This document shows positions 36,201 through 50,668 of a stretch of DNA of 64,000 nt, piece after piece. Source of the DNA: Gonocerus acuteangulatus. Lineage: Eukaryota; Arthropoda; Insecta; Hemiptera; Coreidae. The translations under genes were made by a program, and so were the position numbers. The stretch is from NCBI GenBank assembly GCA_946811695.1, contig OX328123.1:156237376-156301375 (forward strand). The letters are read 5' to 3'. Within the stretch, counting starts at the first letter, position 1, and the number at the start of each line of letters is the position of its first letter. The notes beneath the pieces were generated by a model. The model was not told the origin of the DNA. It saw only the letters and a list, made by a program, of their open reading frames with translations, and did no database searches.

Positions 36201-39200
36201 CATGTTTTTTTGTTGTTTTTTTTTTTTTTTGTGTGTTTATTGAAAAGATTTGAAATTATGTGTAACGTTTGGATTAAAATTATTTATTATTAATAATTTT
36301 GATGAGTGAGCCCAACAAATTCCGATTCTCAGGTGATTATATATATATCGCATATATCTTAGAAACACTTCAATGTAGAATTATGAAATTTTCCAGTTTT
36401 ACTCTCTTCTATTATTATAATACCTGTGTACAATTTCATAAGTTTATCTTTAATTGGTTCAAAGTTATGAGATGGTAAAAATTGGCTCTAATACTTTGTG
36501 TAATATACACAGTGTGCTTAGGCCTGAACTTGGCCTGGCGTACTATCATTTTTATTTATGATATTGAAATGTTCCAAACAAAAGTTGCCTACACAATCAT
36601 CACAAAAACTATTTACTTTTCTGACTGTTTTTTCAATCATGCTTTCTAGTTTTGCCCTGTGGAACTTTCAATCTTTTTGTGTGTTTTCTGGTTTCCTTTC
36701 CATTGAATTATTTGATGTTGCTTCGTGAAATTTTCAGTTGCTCTATTTTTTCTTCTCCCTCTTTGAGCAGATTGATCACAATAGCCTCTCTAAATTTGTT
36801 TATTGGCTTATTTTCGCCTGAAAGGATTTCATAAATGTAATGGCTATAATTTGGCATTTGGTCAGAATTATCTATAGAACTTTTGCCAGCACTATAATAT
36901 ATTACAGCTTCCGACAGGCACTAGTCATCATATCAGGACCTCGGAAAAAAAGGGTGAATCTGAAAAATCAATTTTTTTTATTATTTTATTTCCTGAATCA
37001 GAAAGATGTAGGTAACACGACGCTTCACCTTGTTTCTCTGATTCACCATTAGTTCTCTCACAGTTTCAAGTTAAGTGACTAGCACCACCATCTATGAAAA
37101 ATTCAATGTATGTTTTCAAGGGCGAATGCCGGGTAAGAAACTCCCCTCCAAGCATTTTGTTACCCATAAATCGCTCGTATAAATTAAAATTAAAACATTG
37201 AATTTCAATTGCATAATTTTTCAATGAGGTTTATGAATCAGCATTCCATAGAGTAAACATTTGTTCAGGATATGGGGTTTAAATGAATATAAATGACACT
37301 ATATTTATTAATCACTTGGAATGCAATACAGTAACCTTATTAAATGGGAATAGCACATACTACTATAAGGGAAGGTTCCATCGAACAGTGTTACCCATTC
37401 TTAATTCATTGTTTGAACTTCATTGAGTTATTTAACTATCATGAAATGTTTTTGAATACTCCCCCCAAAATGTGTAGTTCATACATGAGATTTTGAAAGT
37501 AACATTTTTAAACTCCATTCCACATTGTTTGACAAAAAGGAGCTGATTAGCTGGACTGATTCAGGGATTTGGTATAATATAAAATAATCAATGAAACATG
37601 TTCATGGCAGCTTTATATAGAAGCGAGATTTTACAAATGTTCTCTTGCAAGTTCTTTCATGAAAGACCAATTTTGAGAGGGAGTTTGTTTTCATTATGAA
37701 GCATAAAGAAAATTGGTGGCATCTTGCTTCCTTTATCACAGGCTATTGAGAAACAGGCAGGGCCTCTGCTAAGGGGGGAGGCACGGAGGACAATTGGTCA
37801 GGGGCCCAACTCATTTTTTTACTCGCATTATAATTTGAAATAACAAAGTTATATAGGGGTCTCCCTGTGGTATAGTGGCTAGCGCCTTAGATTCATAAGG
37901 CAAAAAAAAAAGAAAGTTACATACTCCACTCCGTTCAATTACTAATGTATTTACTTTTATTCTCAGAGAAATGTCAGCTTTAAATGATTAATTCCATTAA
38001 TAGTTTTTGGTAATGTTGATAAAGGGGGGGCGGTTAAGGTGCTCGTGAAGTTATTTGGACATGGGCCCATAATTCCCTGGAAACAGGCAGTGTTGAAGAA
38101 AATTAGGCAAGCCTGGATGGATTGGAGCTATATATCCTCCGCATATATTATACTACTCAGAAATGGTTTACTTCTTTACTGCATCAATCTTTAGAATTAA
38201 AAATCCAACTCACAGGAACTGCATCATCTTAGTGCGCTTTAATTCTTATCATTTGTGTCATTTTGAAAGCTTAGAGTAGAAAGAGTTAATGTTTTGTCTT
38301 AATCTTTCCTGAATAATTTAAACTCTTGTAATGTAAGAATATATACAAAAATCCCAGGAAAAATCTATTTTTTTCTATTTTCCTTGAAAAAGCGGGATTT
38401 GTCCTTGAGAATGGATTCATTAGATAACCCAAATCCAATTACTAATAAAATGTGTACTTGGAAGCCTAGTAACACAGAAATATAAGCATTGCGATTTTTT
38501 TTTACACGGACGTTGCCCAAAAACCATGTTCCGATGGGCGGATGCTGCTGTTTAACAAACTTGACATTTCAAATCATACAAAGTATTTTTAAAATTAAAA
38601 ATCAGATTAAAATCAGACCATTTTTTTAGCCACCGTTATTTTCATGATCTGTGGGCTTATGAAACATGAAATTTTCCAGTCAGCACTTCTAGATTGTTCC
38701 ATGAAGTCAACACCGTAAGTGTTTCCTCCCTATGGACGGAGAAGGAATCGCACTAACAACTTTATATTCTTTCTAATAGTCTTTACTCAATGTCTTAGAA
38801 CCTTAGAAATGACTATACCTGAAAACTAATATTTTTAATCATTGTTTATTTTTTAGATTAGCTCCATTAAAAGAAGAAGAAGCCTATCTTCAACCACGAA
38901 TACTTCTTTATCGGCAAGCAATGCATGACTCTGAAATTGAAGTAATAAAGAAGATGGCTCAACCGAGAGTATGTATTATCCTTGAATTTATTTTAATTTT
39001 TTTCTCAGTTTTTATCAAATTTTAATTAATTAGGTTTGCAAAGTGCCCTGCTAGATGGGTTGGTAGCGATCTACAAGATCGCTGGAATCTCGCCGTGTGT
39101 AACTAAACTTCCAGTGCATTCAACAGAATGCACCGGTTCCCATAGATCACCGAAGGTAACCAACGTTGGGTGTCGCCAGTAACTGAATGGGTGACCGTCC

Positions 39201-40609
39201 ACGTGCTATTGGTATTATAAAAGTGCGGCAACCTACCATTATAGCCCGGGGTTAATAGCCCAAGTGTTGATACACCGTTAAACACACTCACAAAAAAAAA
39301 AAAAAAAAAATAGGTTTGCATTGATAAATCCTTATTCCTAATCAACTCATATGTTGGACAAAAATGGAAATTGATATCCTTAATTCTTGTCATCCAAAAG
39401 CAAGGAAAACAAAATCTGCGATTTGGTTAAAAAAAAAAACTATCATTGAGGATAAAACAGATTGAACTTTTAATCAATTTTGTGTCAGAAGTAAAACTAA
39501 GTGATGGTGTAATAATTATTAACTCTAGAAGAAAATTCCCAATGTTGGGATTGATTATACAGCCACAAAAAAATAAAATAAAAGTCCGGACCCAGAGACC
39601 AGAACATGTTTACTATATGTTTTTGGGGTCGCTGAATCCGAATCCGGGGTCAGAAAACCCCCTGCACTTTTTGAATAAACCCCACCCCGTAAAACTCATA
39701 ATTTAGGATATTTTACACTATAATATTTTTCATGAAGACTAGATAGTTAGCCGTCGAGGTGATAAGCAATCAGGGATTAGTTGGGATTCGGCTGCAGAGA
39801 TGCAGAAAATACAATTAGAGTTTATATGACTGAAATTTTAAAAAGAATGCTTTTCTGATGTTAAAAACAAAATTATTTCAGGAAATTTATGGCTTAAAAC
39901 CATTCTATGAGGATCAACATTTATTCACAGAATTATATTCTGATGAAACAACTCATTATGTGCTTTTGATATAAACAATTGTTAAGCAGTTTTTAAAAAT
40001 CCATTTTCATCATTTATGTAAAATGCGAAGCATATCTATAACTGATTCCTCTGTTAGGCAAAAACTAACAAAGATAATTATTTTTAAAGAGCAATAACGT
40101 GAAAAAAGATGTAAAAAGCATGACATTTTTTTTCACGTCAAAAAATGTCATGCTTTTTGCTTTGTATTTTTATTTCTAACAATTTATTTAAATTTTAACG
40201 TCCATTATGAACACCTCAGAATTTTAGGACCGGTTATCTATAGGTAACCACCCTTTTCTAGCAAGAATAGGGCTGATGCCTTTTTTTTTTCTAAGGAAAA
40301 GCCTCCACCCCAAGTGGGAATTGAACCCATGATCCTTTTTATTTCGAATAAAAATTTATTCAAAGCAATAATATAAGTATCACTGTCCATATGTTAGCCT
40401 TCAGTAAAAAAAGGCAAATAACTGGGAAGAGACTTTTGTGTAAGTATTAAACAAACATTAGGTGCGCATAATATTGTATTCTTTAATTTGATGCTAAATA
40501 ATATGTAATCATTCTTATTGATTTCTTATTGATTGATACTGTCACAGATTCTACAACTCCATAACCCTTCCATGTTTTAATATTATAGTTCATTGGGGTC
40601 AGCCATCAG

Positions 40610-40684
<75 letters not shown>

Positions 40685-40935
40685 CAAATAATTTTATGTA
40701 GATCTAAATGAAAGCATTTATTTAGAAGATAAAAATGTATATCGTAATATTGATAATGAAAATTACAAAAAAGGTAATACTTTTAGCACGGTTCCTCCCT
40801 CCCTTCATAGGGAGGAACCCAGCTTATAAGTTTGATCTCATGAAACAATCCGGAAGTGCCGACTATTAAATTTTGCGTTTCAGAACCCCTAGGGACCGAA
40901 AATAATGGTGGTTCAAATTTGTATATATATGTATA

Positions 40936-41015
<80 letters not shown>

Positions 41016-44000
41016 CCTGTTCGCGCTTTTCCGGCCTCAATAATAGTCCGATTTTGATGAAATTTGGTACAAAAATCTTTCGTCTAATTTGAAAGGTCAA
41101 GTTCGTTAACCAGGAGAATTCGCCCACCGGAACATGGTTTTTGGAGCGAATGTCACGCGAAAAAAATCGTTCCGCTTACTTCATATGCATCATAAACGAA
41201 TGAAACCATTTTTAAGGCGATAGCTTTAACCGTTTTCGAGAAAATTGGAAAAATAGTTGCTGAATAACGTTTCTGGTTTTGGTACTTAAAATCATGGGCT
41301 TCAGTTGAAACATTTTCTGTATGTTCGGATTTCATCGAAACTAATATGTTAAACTTTTGGTTTTGTTTAGAGTTAAGGAAGGGTTAGAATAAAATATTTT
41401 ATGAACAGACATGAAAAGTTTTGGGAACTTCGTATACATTCATTAATATCTCGAACACGGTTGGGAAATTTTGATAAGCGGATAGAAACTATTTGAAAGC
41501 TTTCTAAATTCTCTACAAAAAAGATTCTGAAACAATTTTTGATTAGGTGATGTCAATCGAAGAAATAAGTGCTTAAAACTTCAAATACGTCTGTTTAGTT
41601 CTTATGAACGGGTTTTTGTCGTTCTTTTTGTAATTTTTTGTCTCTTTCCCTTAGTTTTTTATAGCTTTTTATTTTTGTAATTTCTTACGTTAGGAAAATG
41701 TATTTGTGTGTAAAACAGGATAGGTAAAATGAGACCAATTTTCTGTTGCTAGAAATAATGAAAAGTTTTGGGAACTTCGTATACTTTCATTAATATCTCG
41801 AAAACAGTTGAAAATATTGCGAAGCAAAGGAGCTTACTAAATGGTCTACAAAAAAGGTTTTGAATAAGCGATGTCAATCGGAGAAATAAGTGCTTAAACT
41901 TTGAAGTAATTGATTTTGTTTATTCGAACGGTTCTTTTTGTCTGTTTTTATTCCTTGTTATTTTTTAATTGCTTATAGTTGGATAATGTATTTGACAATA
42001 AAACAGATTAAGTAAAATAAGAAAAACAATTCATTGTTAGAAATATAGCTTGCCAAGAGAAAGAGATTCGATGACGTCTTTTGAATATTTTCAATTGCCT
42101 TTATGCCGTTGGTTTTTTATTTTATTTTTTAATTTATTTTATTTGCAGAATTATTACTATAGTAGAAGAACACAAGAAAATGTGAAAAATTTTGATATTT
42201 TTCAATGCATTGAAACGTATGAAATAGGTATCTCTAGAAGAGGATTCTGGGGTCTGGCGGACCCGAACAGGTAAAGTCATAAACCCCTTTGAACAAAGGC
42301 CGAACCAAATATTATCTGTTTCTATTCTAAGCTTTTCAAATGACAAAAGGGATATGAATGGAAACGCGCTAAGATGATACAGTTCCTGCGAGTCGGACTT
42401 TTTAATAATTGCAGTGTGAAATTTTTTGTTAATTAGGTATTTTACATATAAATATTTCTTCAAAACTAACAAGCAAAAGGATGGTTCTAAATGTTATGTC
42501 CTAGGGAAATGCCTGAGTTGCCTGCTCCTCGAGCAAGTGCTGCTGAGAGAGGCCTACTTTTAGTTTCTTTTCTGCTAATTATTAATTGATGAAACTGTGT
42601 TCTTCTAGAAATTTATTTTCCATTGCTTTTGTCTCACAGCAACTAATATGAACCTAGTTGCTACATAATTCCCAGTGTTTTACTGGAAATATTCCAGCAA
42701 GAAGTCTCTGCAGAAAAGTTGAACCTCACTAGTTGCAGTAGGCATTCTCTTTCCTCAAATAGTTATTTAGCATAATTATTGACAATTGGAGATTAGTGCC
42801 AATTTAATGAATCTTGAGGAGACCCGATGGCCGAGAGGGTTAAGGCGTGAGCACTTAACACTCCGCGCCAAAGGTCGTGGGTTCGATTCCCACTAGGGGT
42901 GGTGGCTTTTCTTTTAAAAAGAAAAGGCATCGCCCCTATCCTGGCTAGAAAAGGGTGGTAACCTATTGTTATAATATTAATAAAAAGTTTTATTTTTAAT
43001 AAGTTTATTTACGTTATGCCTCTACGTTAGGAGCCAATATAATAAAAATTTTATAATATTTAATTTTAAAAACTCTTTATCTCAGGGGTTGGGTTCGAGT
43101 CCAGTAAAGTAAAACAAAGATAATTTTAAATAATAAAAAACCAAAACAAAAGAAAAATAAAACTCATAGACAAGTTATATTCAGGCATAGGATAAACAAG
43201 CATTACCTGATATAAAGCCAGCTCGGTAATAACTGCATAGGACAGGATCTTCGTTACAACTGTATCTTCATTAACAGATTGAGCCTAGGCTTCATGAAAA
43301 CTGATGACCATCTGAGACTAGCTGTACACTGAACTAGAGCTGCATTAGGAATGGCGTTGTTTCTTTTAAACTGCACTATATGTGACTGTATCTTCTTTTT
43401 AACTGAACTGCACTTATGAGATTGTATCTTCTTGTAAACGGAACTGCTTTTAACAGACTGACATGTATGTGACTGTTTCTTCCATTACAACTCAACAGAC
43501 TGCCCTATGAGACGGGAGCCACCTTTTCACAGACTGCTTGTAACAGACTGAACTAACTTTCATGGCGGGAGCGTCCTACCGGTATCCAATGCTACCTGTA
43601 TAGACTGCTAGACAAATATAACAAATAATATTTGTTTATCTCAATGAATTTAACATATCAATGAGCTTTTTGAATTTTCTGTGTTAATTTTAAAACTTTT
43701 AAATATGTAATGTAAAATATCATTACACTATAGATAACCCGTCCTAAAATTCTTAGTTAATAACAAATGGACGTTAAAATTAAAAATTAATGAATCTTGA
43801 ACATAACCATTTTTTGTAAGAGCTCTTTATACTATTAGTCCAAGAGATGGTAACACACATTTCATGAAGTGTTTTTTGCACCTTCAAATGTTGCTATAGT
43901 GCATCTCTTGGGTAGATAAGAAGGTATATATGTGATGGCTTAAAAGGTGCAAAACAATTTGGTAGGCCAAGTGTTTTATTCAGATGTCAACAATCATTAA

Positions 44001-45957
44001 TGTCAAATTAAGGCAATTTTACAATGAATAAAAAATAAGGCAGACACTTTTAAGGGGAATAACATATAAAAAAATAATGTACTGTATAACATAGTCTTCT
44101 TTTTCCACCACGCATGCGGGAACGTTAGCAGACACATTTTTGTGACACTTTTTTGTAACGCTTAGGTCAACCCGACAAAACTATGTAATGTACTCTATAA
44201 CATAGTCTTCTTTTTTGTACATGGCCACTGTGCATGCGCGAAAGACAGCGGACACTTTTTTGTGACACCTTTTTGGAACACCTAGATCTACCCAACAAAC
44301 CTATGTAAAGTGCTTTATAACATATATTCTTATTTTTTGTACATGGCAACCACGCATGCGCGAACGTCAGCGGACACCTTCTTGTGACACTTTTTTGTAA
44401 CGCCAGGTCCACCCGATAAACCTATGTAATGTACCCTATAACATACAGTCATATCGTAGAAGGTAGAAAAATGATGTCTCTCCACTGTTTTTCAAAGTAT
44501 TTATTAGCAAAAGCTTTTCGAGAACATGGTTCTCATCGTCAGTGCATCTATTACTCCACCGGTAGTACTGCTAACAGCCTCTCCGAACAGGTGTGAGGTA
44601 ATAAGCAGTACTACCGGTGGAGTAATAGATGCACTGACGATGAGAACCATGTTCTCGAAAAGCTTTTGCTAATAAATACTTTGAAAAACAGTGGAGAGAC
44701 ATCATTTTTCTACCTTCTACGAAATCGAGAACTCCACAAATAACGCTGCATACATCACAGATACAGTCATATTTTTCACACATGGCCACTGCCCAAGCAT
44801 GAACGCCAGCGGACACTTTTTTGTAAGGTTTTTTTCCAGTTTAGTCACCGCTAAACAATATTTATGCTAAAAAACCGAAGTGTTTTTTTTTTTCTAATAT
44901 CAAATGAGTGTTTTGTTCATGCTGCCATTTAAACCAGTACAGCTGTACAAGATCCTATGAGTAAGAACCAATGAGAGCGCAGAGAATAACTACAACTGCC
45001 CAGATGATCGGTGCTCTCACTCACTCATTCTGGTTACACGCGGTGTATTGCAGTGTATTATAGGCAACATTTATTTTCATGTTTGCTGATAATAAAACCC
45101 CACAAAATTATTATCAATTATGATTATTGAAGATACTGTTTAAATCACAGCATGAATAAAGCACTTCATTTAATATTAAAAAAAAAACTACTTTGGGGGG
45201 TATTTTTTTACATGTCAACCCTCTTAAAAGCGTCTGCCTTATTTATTATTATTCATTGTAATATTGCCTTAATTTTACATTAAAGGCTTCTGAATTGAAG
45301 ACTTTTCTTGGGTCAACCATGTTCTTTTGCATCTTTTCCCCTATGCACAGTACCTGGTGTTCCACGGTAAGTCCAGCCAACACATACTTACCTTCTTATC
45401 TACCCAAGAGACTATCCACTATAGCAAAATTTCAAGGTGCATAAAACACTTGATGAAACATGCGTTACCAGCTCTCTGACTATATTGTAAAATACTGATT
45501 ACTTCCTTAATGTGATTCTGTTCCAGCCATACCTAATGTTTTTATTTGCTTGCTCGCACATTGTATAAACTTGTCTCATTACAATGACCATTATTTTCTG
45601 CCTTATTTATCCGTTTGAAGAACATATTAAAATAAATTTATTTTTACTTACAGCTAAAACGTGCTACAGTTCAGAACTACAAGACAGGCGAGCTGGAAAC
45701 TGCAAGCTACAGAATCAGCAAGTCTGCCTGGCTTCGGAATGATGAAGATAAAGTGATAGAAACTGTTTCCCAACGAGTTGAAGATATAACGAACCTTTCA
45801 ATGGATACAGCAGAGGAGCTTCAAGTGGTTAATTATGGGATCGGTGGGCACTATGAGCCACATTTCGATTTTGCTAGGGTACTTATTTAATACTATTCAA
45901 TTTACTTTTGAATACATAATAATATCAAAGTTCTTATTAGTATATTAAAAAATATTG

Positions 45958-46015
<58 letters not shown>

Positions 46016-49000
46016 TAGTCAGTAAATAAACACAATATACTCCTACTTACAGAACACTAAACTATACACTCTCATTTGAAGACATGTGCTCAATAACCTG
46101 CAGCATTCACGCTTGCTCTGTAATATTCGAATTGCATTAGAACATACAGGTGCCACCTTGAAGGAGTGAAATCACCATACAAGCCAAATACTAATTTAAT
46201 ATTAAATAAAATATTTGTAAACACGTATTTTGTTATTTTTCTTTTTAGAAAGAAGAAAAGAATGCTTTTAAATCTCTTGGAACTGGAAACAGAATTGCAA
46301 CAGTTCTTTTTTATGTAAGTCTCCCAAAATGAATTACATATAAATTAAATTGATTAGATTTTTTTTTTGCTGAATAAATGTATCATGCTTTATTTAATGA
46401 ATACTTTAAAAATTTAAACATTGCATTTTCAAAACAACCTTCTTCAATATGGTGTACAAGAAATTTTCTGATCGGGTGTTCTGTACATTAGGTAACATTT
46501 TTAAAACTGAAAATATTTATAAAATGTTGTTGTTTTGTAATAGCTGTCCTTTGAAAAAACATGTTCCCTACTTTACAAATTAGATAATATTGTAATGAAT
46601 ATGTGTTTAAAATTGCTTAAATATACCTTGAGATATGTTTCACTCAAATAACTAGATCAACTCATTTTTTATTTTGAGGATCAAAAAAATCTGACTTGCA
46701 GGAACTGCGTCATCTAATTGAATTTCCATTCTTATCCCTAGTGTCATTTGGAACAGAAACAGTTAATTCTTAGTTTTTATATATTTTGATAATTTAAACA
46801 TTGCAATGAAAAGCGAGATTTACGCACCACAATGCAGAAGCGAAAATAACTTGCTTTCCCTATTAAAAATCACAAGTAATACAAACATACTTATAAGTTA
46901 CTTACCTTGTTTCAATGAAAAACTACAAATAAAAAATAACAACAAACAATTGCCAAAAAAATTGAGGCAAACAAAGTCCAAAACCTGTTCAAAAGAAGGA
47001 AATGGACACTTTTGAATATCAAACACCGATTTCTCCAAATGAGATCTTTCTATCAAAAATTGAATGAGCACCGTTTTAGAAAACCGTTTTTTCCTCATCA
47101 GGAAACCTATATTATAAAGTGTACCCGGAAACCTATAAAGGCAAATGCGTGAAATCTACAATTTCCCAGCTGGTTGTATACACGGTGTATCGAAAGTTGA
47201 TGACAATATTCAACGGAGTTCAGTTAAATCCTCCAAACCTCACATGTCTATCTGTTTGTGTTGCAGACAAATGCTGTTCCAAAGGTTATTTAGAATGAAC
47301 TGTGTTTTTATGTAGAAAACCCCCCAATTTTCTCTGCTTGCACTTATTATTTTTCAATGTTACTTTAATTTTTGTTTTAAATCAGCATTAAATTGTCTTT
47401 CAGGCTAAAGCATATTCAGTGTTCAAACCACAATTACTGTTCAAAAAGTTGATATTAATAAAAAAATCTAGTTAGTGACAATGTTTCAAGAATCAATACT
47501 CTTCCAAAAAATATTCTGCAAACTGCCGAATCTCACAAAACTTGTAAAATTTAATTACCTTCCCAACGGTATACTCAGAATTGAGATTATTTTCTAATTT
47601 TATAATGTAATTGAAAATTTAGAGAGAAAAAGCAACTAATATCATGTTCAGTTTGGTGATATTTTCAGAAATAAGTGAGCATTATTCGTGATGAAGTTTA
47701 TATTTAATTATTATAGCAAGTATTACATTAAAATTTAATAAAAAAGAAATAGAACTACTTCCAAAATTATGAAAGTTGCAGGAACTAGCTTCTTCCTTGC
47801 TGAATATACTGGTCTAGTTTTGGATTTCTGTCATCACCGCTGATGTAACCCTCCCAATCTCATCATATTTAGCTTTAATTTCCACACAATTTGCGAATCC
47901 TTGCGATCAGGTGGTTTATATACTAAATAGGTACTTTCCACACATAAAAATCAAACGACCAATTATATTTTACTTCCTTTGGATTGTGTGATAGTAGGTT
48001 CAATAACTTCTTGAAATAAATTTTAGGAATTCTTTGATTATTAATTTAAATATTTTTAAACTTATTTTGAAGGGACCAAAAATAAATTGTTTCTTAAATA
48101 ATAACCAGGTACATTCTTTGGAAGATAAAGGAGATGTTTTATAAATTTGGATTGATCTTTTTATTAAGTGAAGATTTTCTAGTTTAGCATTTTTGTAGTA
48201 GAAGACTATTAGCCGGCCTTCGTTATTTTATTTATTTATTTTTTTCTTAGATTTGTTTATTTTCAGGGAATTAGTAGTATTTATTTACTGTATCTATTTT
48301 TTTTTTTATTATTTATTTATTATCTCTTTTAGTGGCCGATAATAATATTTAGTTGTCAGCGAAAAGTAACATTTTAACTCTCTTTGTCTTTTCATCTATA
48401 CTAACTGGGTGGCAATTAATTAAAAACTCTTTAATATCATTGATAAATATAGCAAAACAAACGGGTGACATTGGATCTCCTTGCATAACTCCTTTACCAA
48501 CAGGAAATTAATCTGTGTATGAACTAAATCTCCTACTTTTGCTATAAAAGAAGAATTACTGTGCAGGTTTTCCACAATCTTGATTATTTTTCTGCTGATT
48601 CTGAATTTGTGAAGCTTTTGCCATAGTAACGTTTGGCTTACAGAATCAAATGCCTTTTTAAAGTCAACAAAGGTAGCATATAATTTTCCTTTATTTTTCT
48701 GTAACTGCAATTGAACCAAAAAAAAAAAAAAAAAACATGATAAAATCACAATTTATTTTGCCTTTTGACTTAAAAAAAGGACAGTTCTGATAGAGAATCC
48801 TTGGGGTCGGTCTCCCTGACACGATGTATATACAGAAAGAGCAATCTGGTCCTTTTTGTTTTTTCATTATGCTAATATGTCAAAAATATTCCCTCAGATA
48901 AGTTAATATATCAATCTTCTGATTTGAATGATTCAAGATAACACCTTTTTTCAACAAGGAGAAAAACTTATCTTGATTATATTTGTAGATGAGTGACGTT

Positions 49001-50527
49001 GCTCAAGGAGGTGCCACTGTTTTTCCAAGCCTTCGCCTCGCTCTTTGGCCAGAGAAAGGTACAGCTGCAGTTTGGCTTAACCTTCATGCTGATGGCCAAG
49101 GTGACTTCAATACAAGACATGCAGCTTGTCCTGTTCTCGCAGGCTCAAAATGGGGTAATTATATCTGTCATATTTTATGAATTTTCTTATTTTTCCCCCC
49201 TTTTTTCATCTAAATATTAATTAGGACTATTTCTATTACATTCAACATTCATGTTCTATTAATATAAAAAGTTTGCATTATAATATTATCAGATAAATAG
49301 TCTAATATAAAATCAGTTAAATTCGAGAAGTGTGATGTAAGTTTTCTGGGGGATACAATTTTCTTCGGGGGATATGTATCCAACCAACAAAAAAAAAATG
49401 TATGTAAGTTCTTGTACATACATATACTGGATATTTAACAAGTATCAGACGGTTCTCGCTCATCCAGTTGTACAGCGTGCTCTTTTTAGTCTGCTTTTGG
49501 TGACCAGGAAATACACTCGCATAACTGGCACTATGTATGTATCCTGTCCACTGCACTGCATGCAATATGTATTTCTTGAACACTTTCTGACTGGAGCGGG
49601 AGAAGGACCACTTCTTCCAAGCTCAAGCCAGTGTTTGATGATTGTAAACTTCATAAATATCCATTTTCTTATGGGCTAACACGCCATCGAAGCACTGCTC
49701 GCACTGCTTCTGGTGCCAAGGTCTGAAAAATTATTCCCACTGGAGCAGACCTCACTCCAGATTTATTCAAGCCTAGAGCCGATTTTTTTTCACCACAGGG
49801 TAGTGCATTTTATACCTCCTGCCAGGTAAAGCGCCCAGAGGAGGTGACCCTGGAGGTTGTAATGTAGGTGACCTTGTGTCAGTGTAAGTGTTTAGTGCAC
49901 TGTTTGTGTGTTGTATATGCGGTGTACTGTTAATCAGGAAGGGAGGGTCATAAAGCCCCAAGCAACTGCGACATGCAGCCGCTCCCTGCCTTTTTATTAT
50001 TATTTATTTATTTTTTTCGTTTTTAACGGCGCATCAACTATTTGGCTATTAGCGCCGAGCTATCTACAGGTTGCCGCCCTTTTATAATGCCAACAGCACG
50101 TGGTCGGTTACCCATTCAGGTACTTACCATGCCCAACGTTGCTTAACTTCGGTGATCTACGGGAACCGGTGCATTCAACGTGGCTATGGCCGTTGGCCCT
50201 TTTTATTATTATTGTTATTATGCTTTTACAGACGCATTGGAGCACTTTAGTTACTTTCTGTCCAGTCTTCTAAGATGTCTCATGTGGTTTCTTCCTTTCT
50301 GTTCTTCCAATTTGACTATTAAAGGCATGGAGCCTCGAATGGAACAAGCTCCGAGTTACAACTATGGTTCTGAACTATAGAGTTTTGGAGGTAGCTCTTC
50401 TGCCCGCTCTCATCCGCCATTAAGACTGTTGACCAGTTCTAACCTAGGAACCCTAAGCAGGGGCTCTTTAACAGAGTGCTAGCATCTGAAGCCAGATGGG
50501 CTTCTCGTCCCCATCTCTGTATGTATG

Positions 50528-50590
<63 letters not shown>

Positions 50591-50600
50591 CATATATATA

Positions 50601-50668
<68 letters not shown>

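Larger units (their letters stand above)
43836..45482. mobile_element. TIR transposon, TAGTC ends, TSD TAT (member 2)
   Basis: 1647 bp. Arms of about 250 bp run inward from TAGTCCAAGAGATGGTAAC and its partner, complement of TAGTCAGAGAGCTGGTAAC. Shared inner words: TCTCTTGGGTAGATAAGAAG, AAATTAAGGCAATTTTACAA, ATAAGGCAGACRCTTTTAAG. TAT flanks both sides (43833-43835, 45483-45485). It contains tandem ~120-bp units and the foldback insertion. No transposase frame; non-autonomous. Confidence 0.8.

Noticed and set aside
35302..36520. Possible complete mariner-like element starting CCGGGTGATTCAAG
   Set aside because: No matching right terminus or transposase could be traced; only the left-end word is convincing.
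44167..44412. 81-residue minus-strand frame with internal repeats
   Set aside because: It only follows the ~120-bp tandem units.
49317..49679. Overlapping frames of ~90-100 residues on both strands
   Set aside because: Mirror-image frames without recognisable domains inside a P4HA intron.
50060..50195. Possible 5S rRNA gene
   Set aside because: The 3' end departs from 5S into a body shared with two other copies, and the head carries changes; a SINE.
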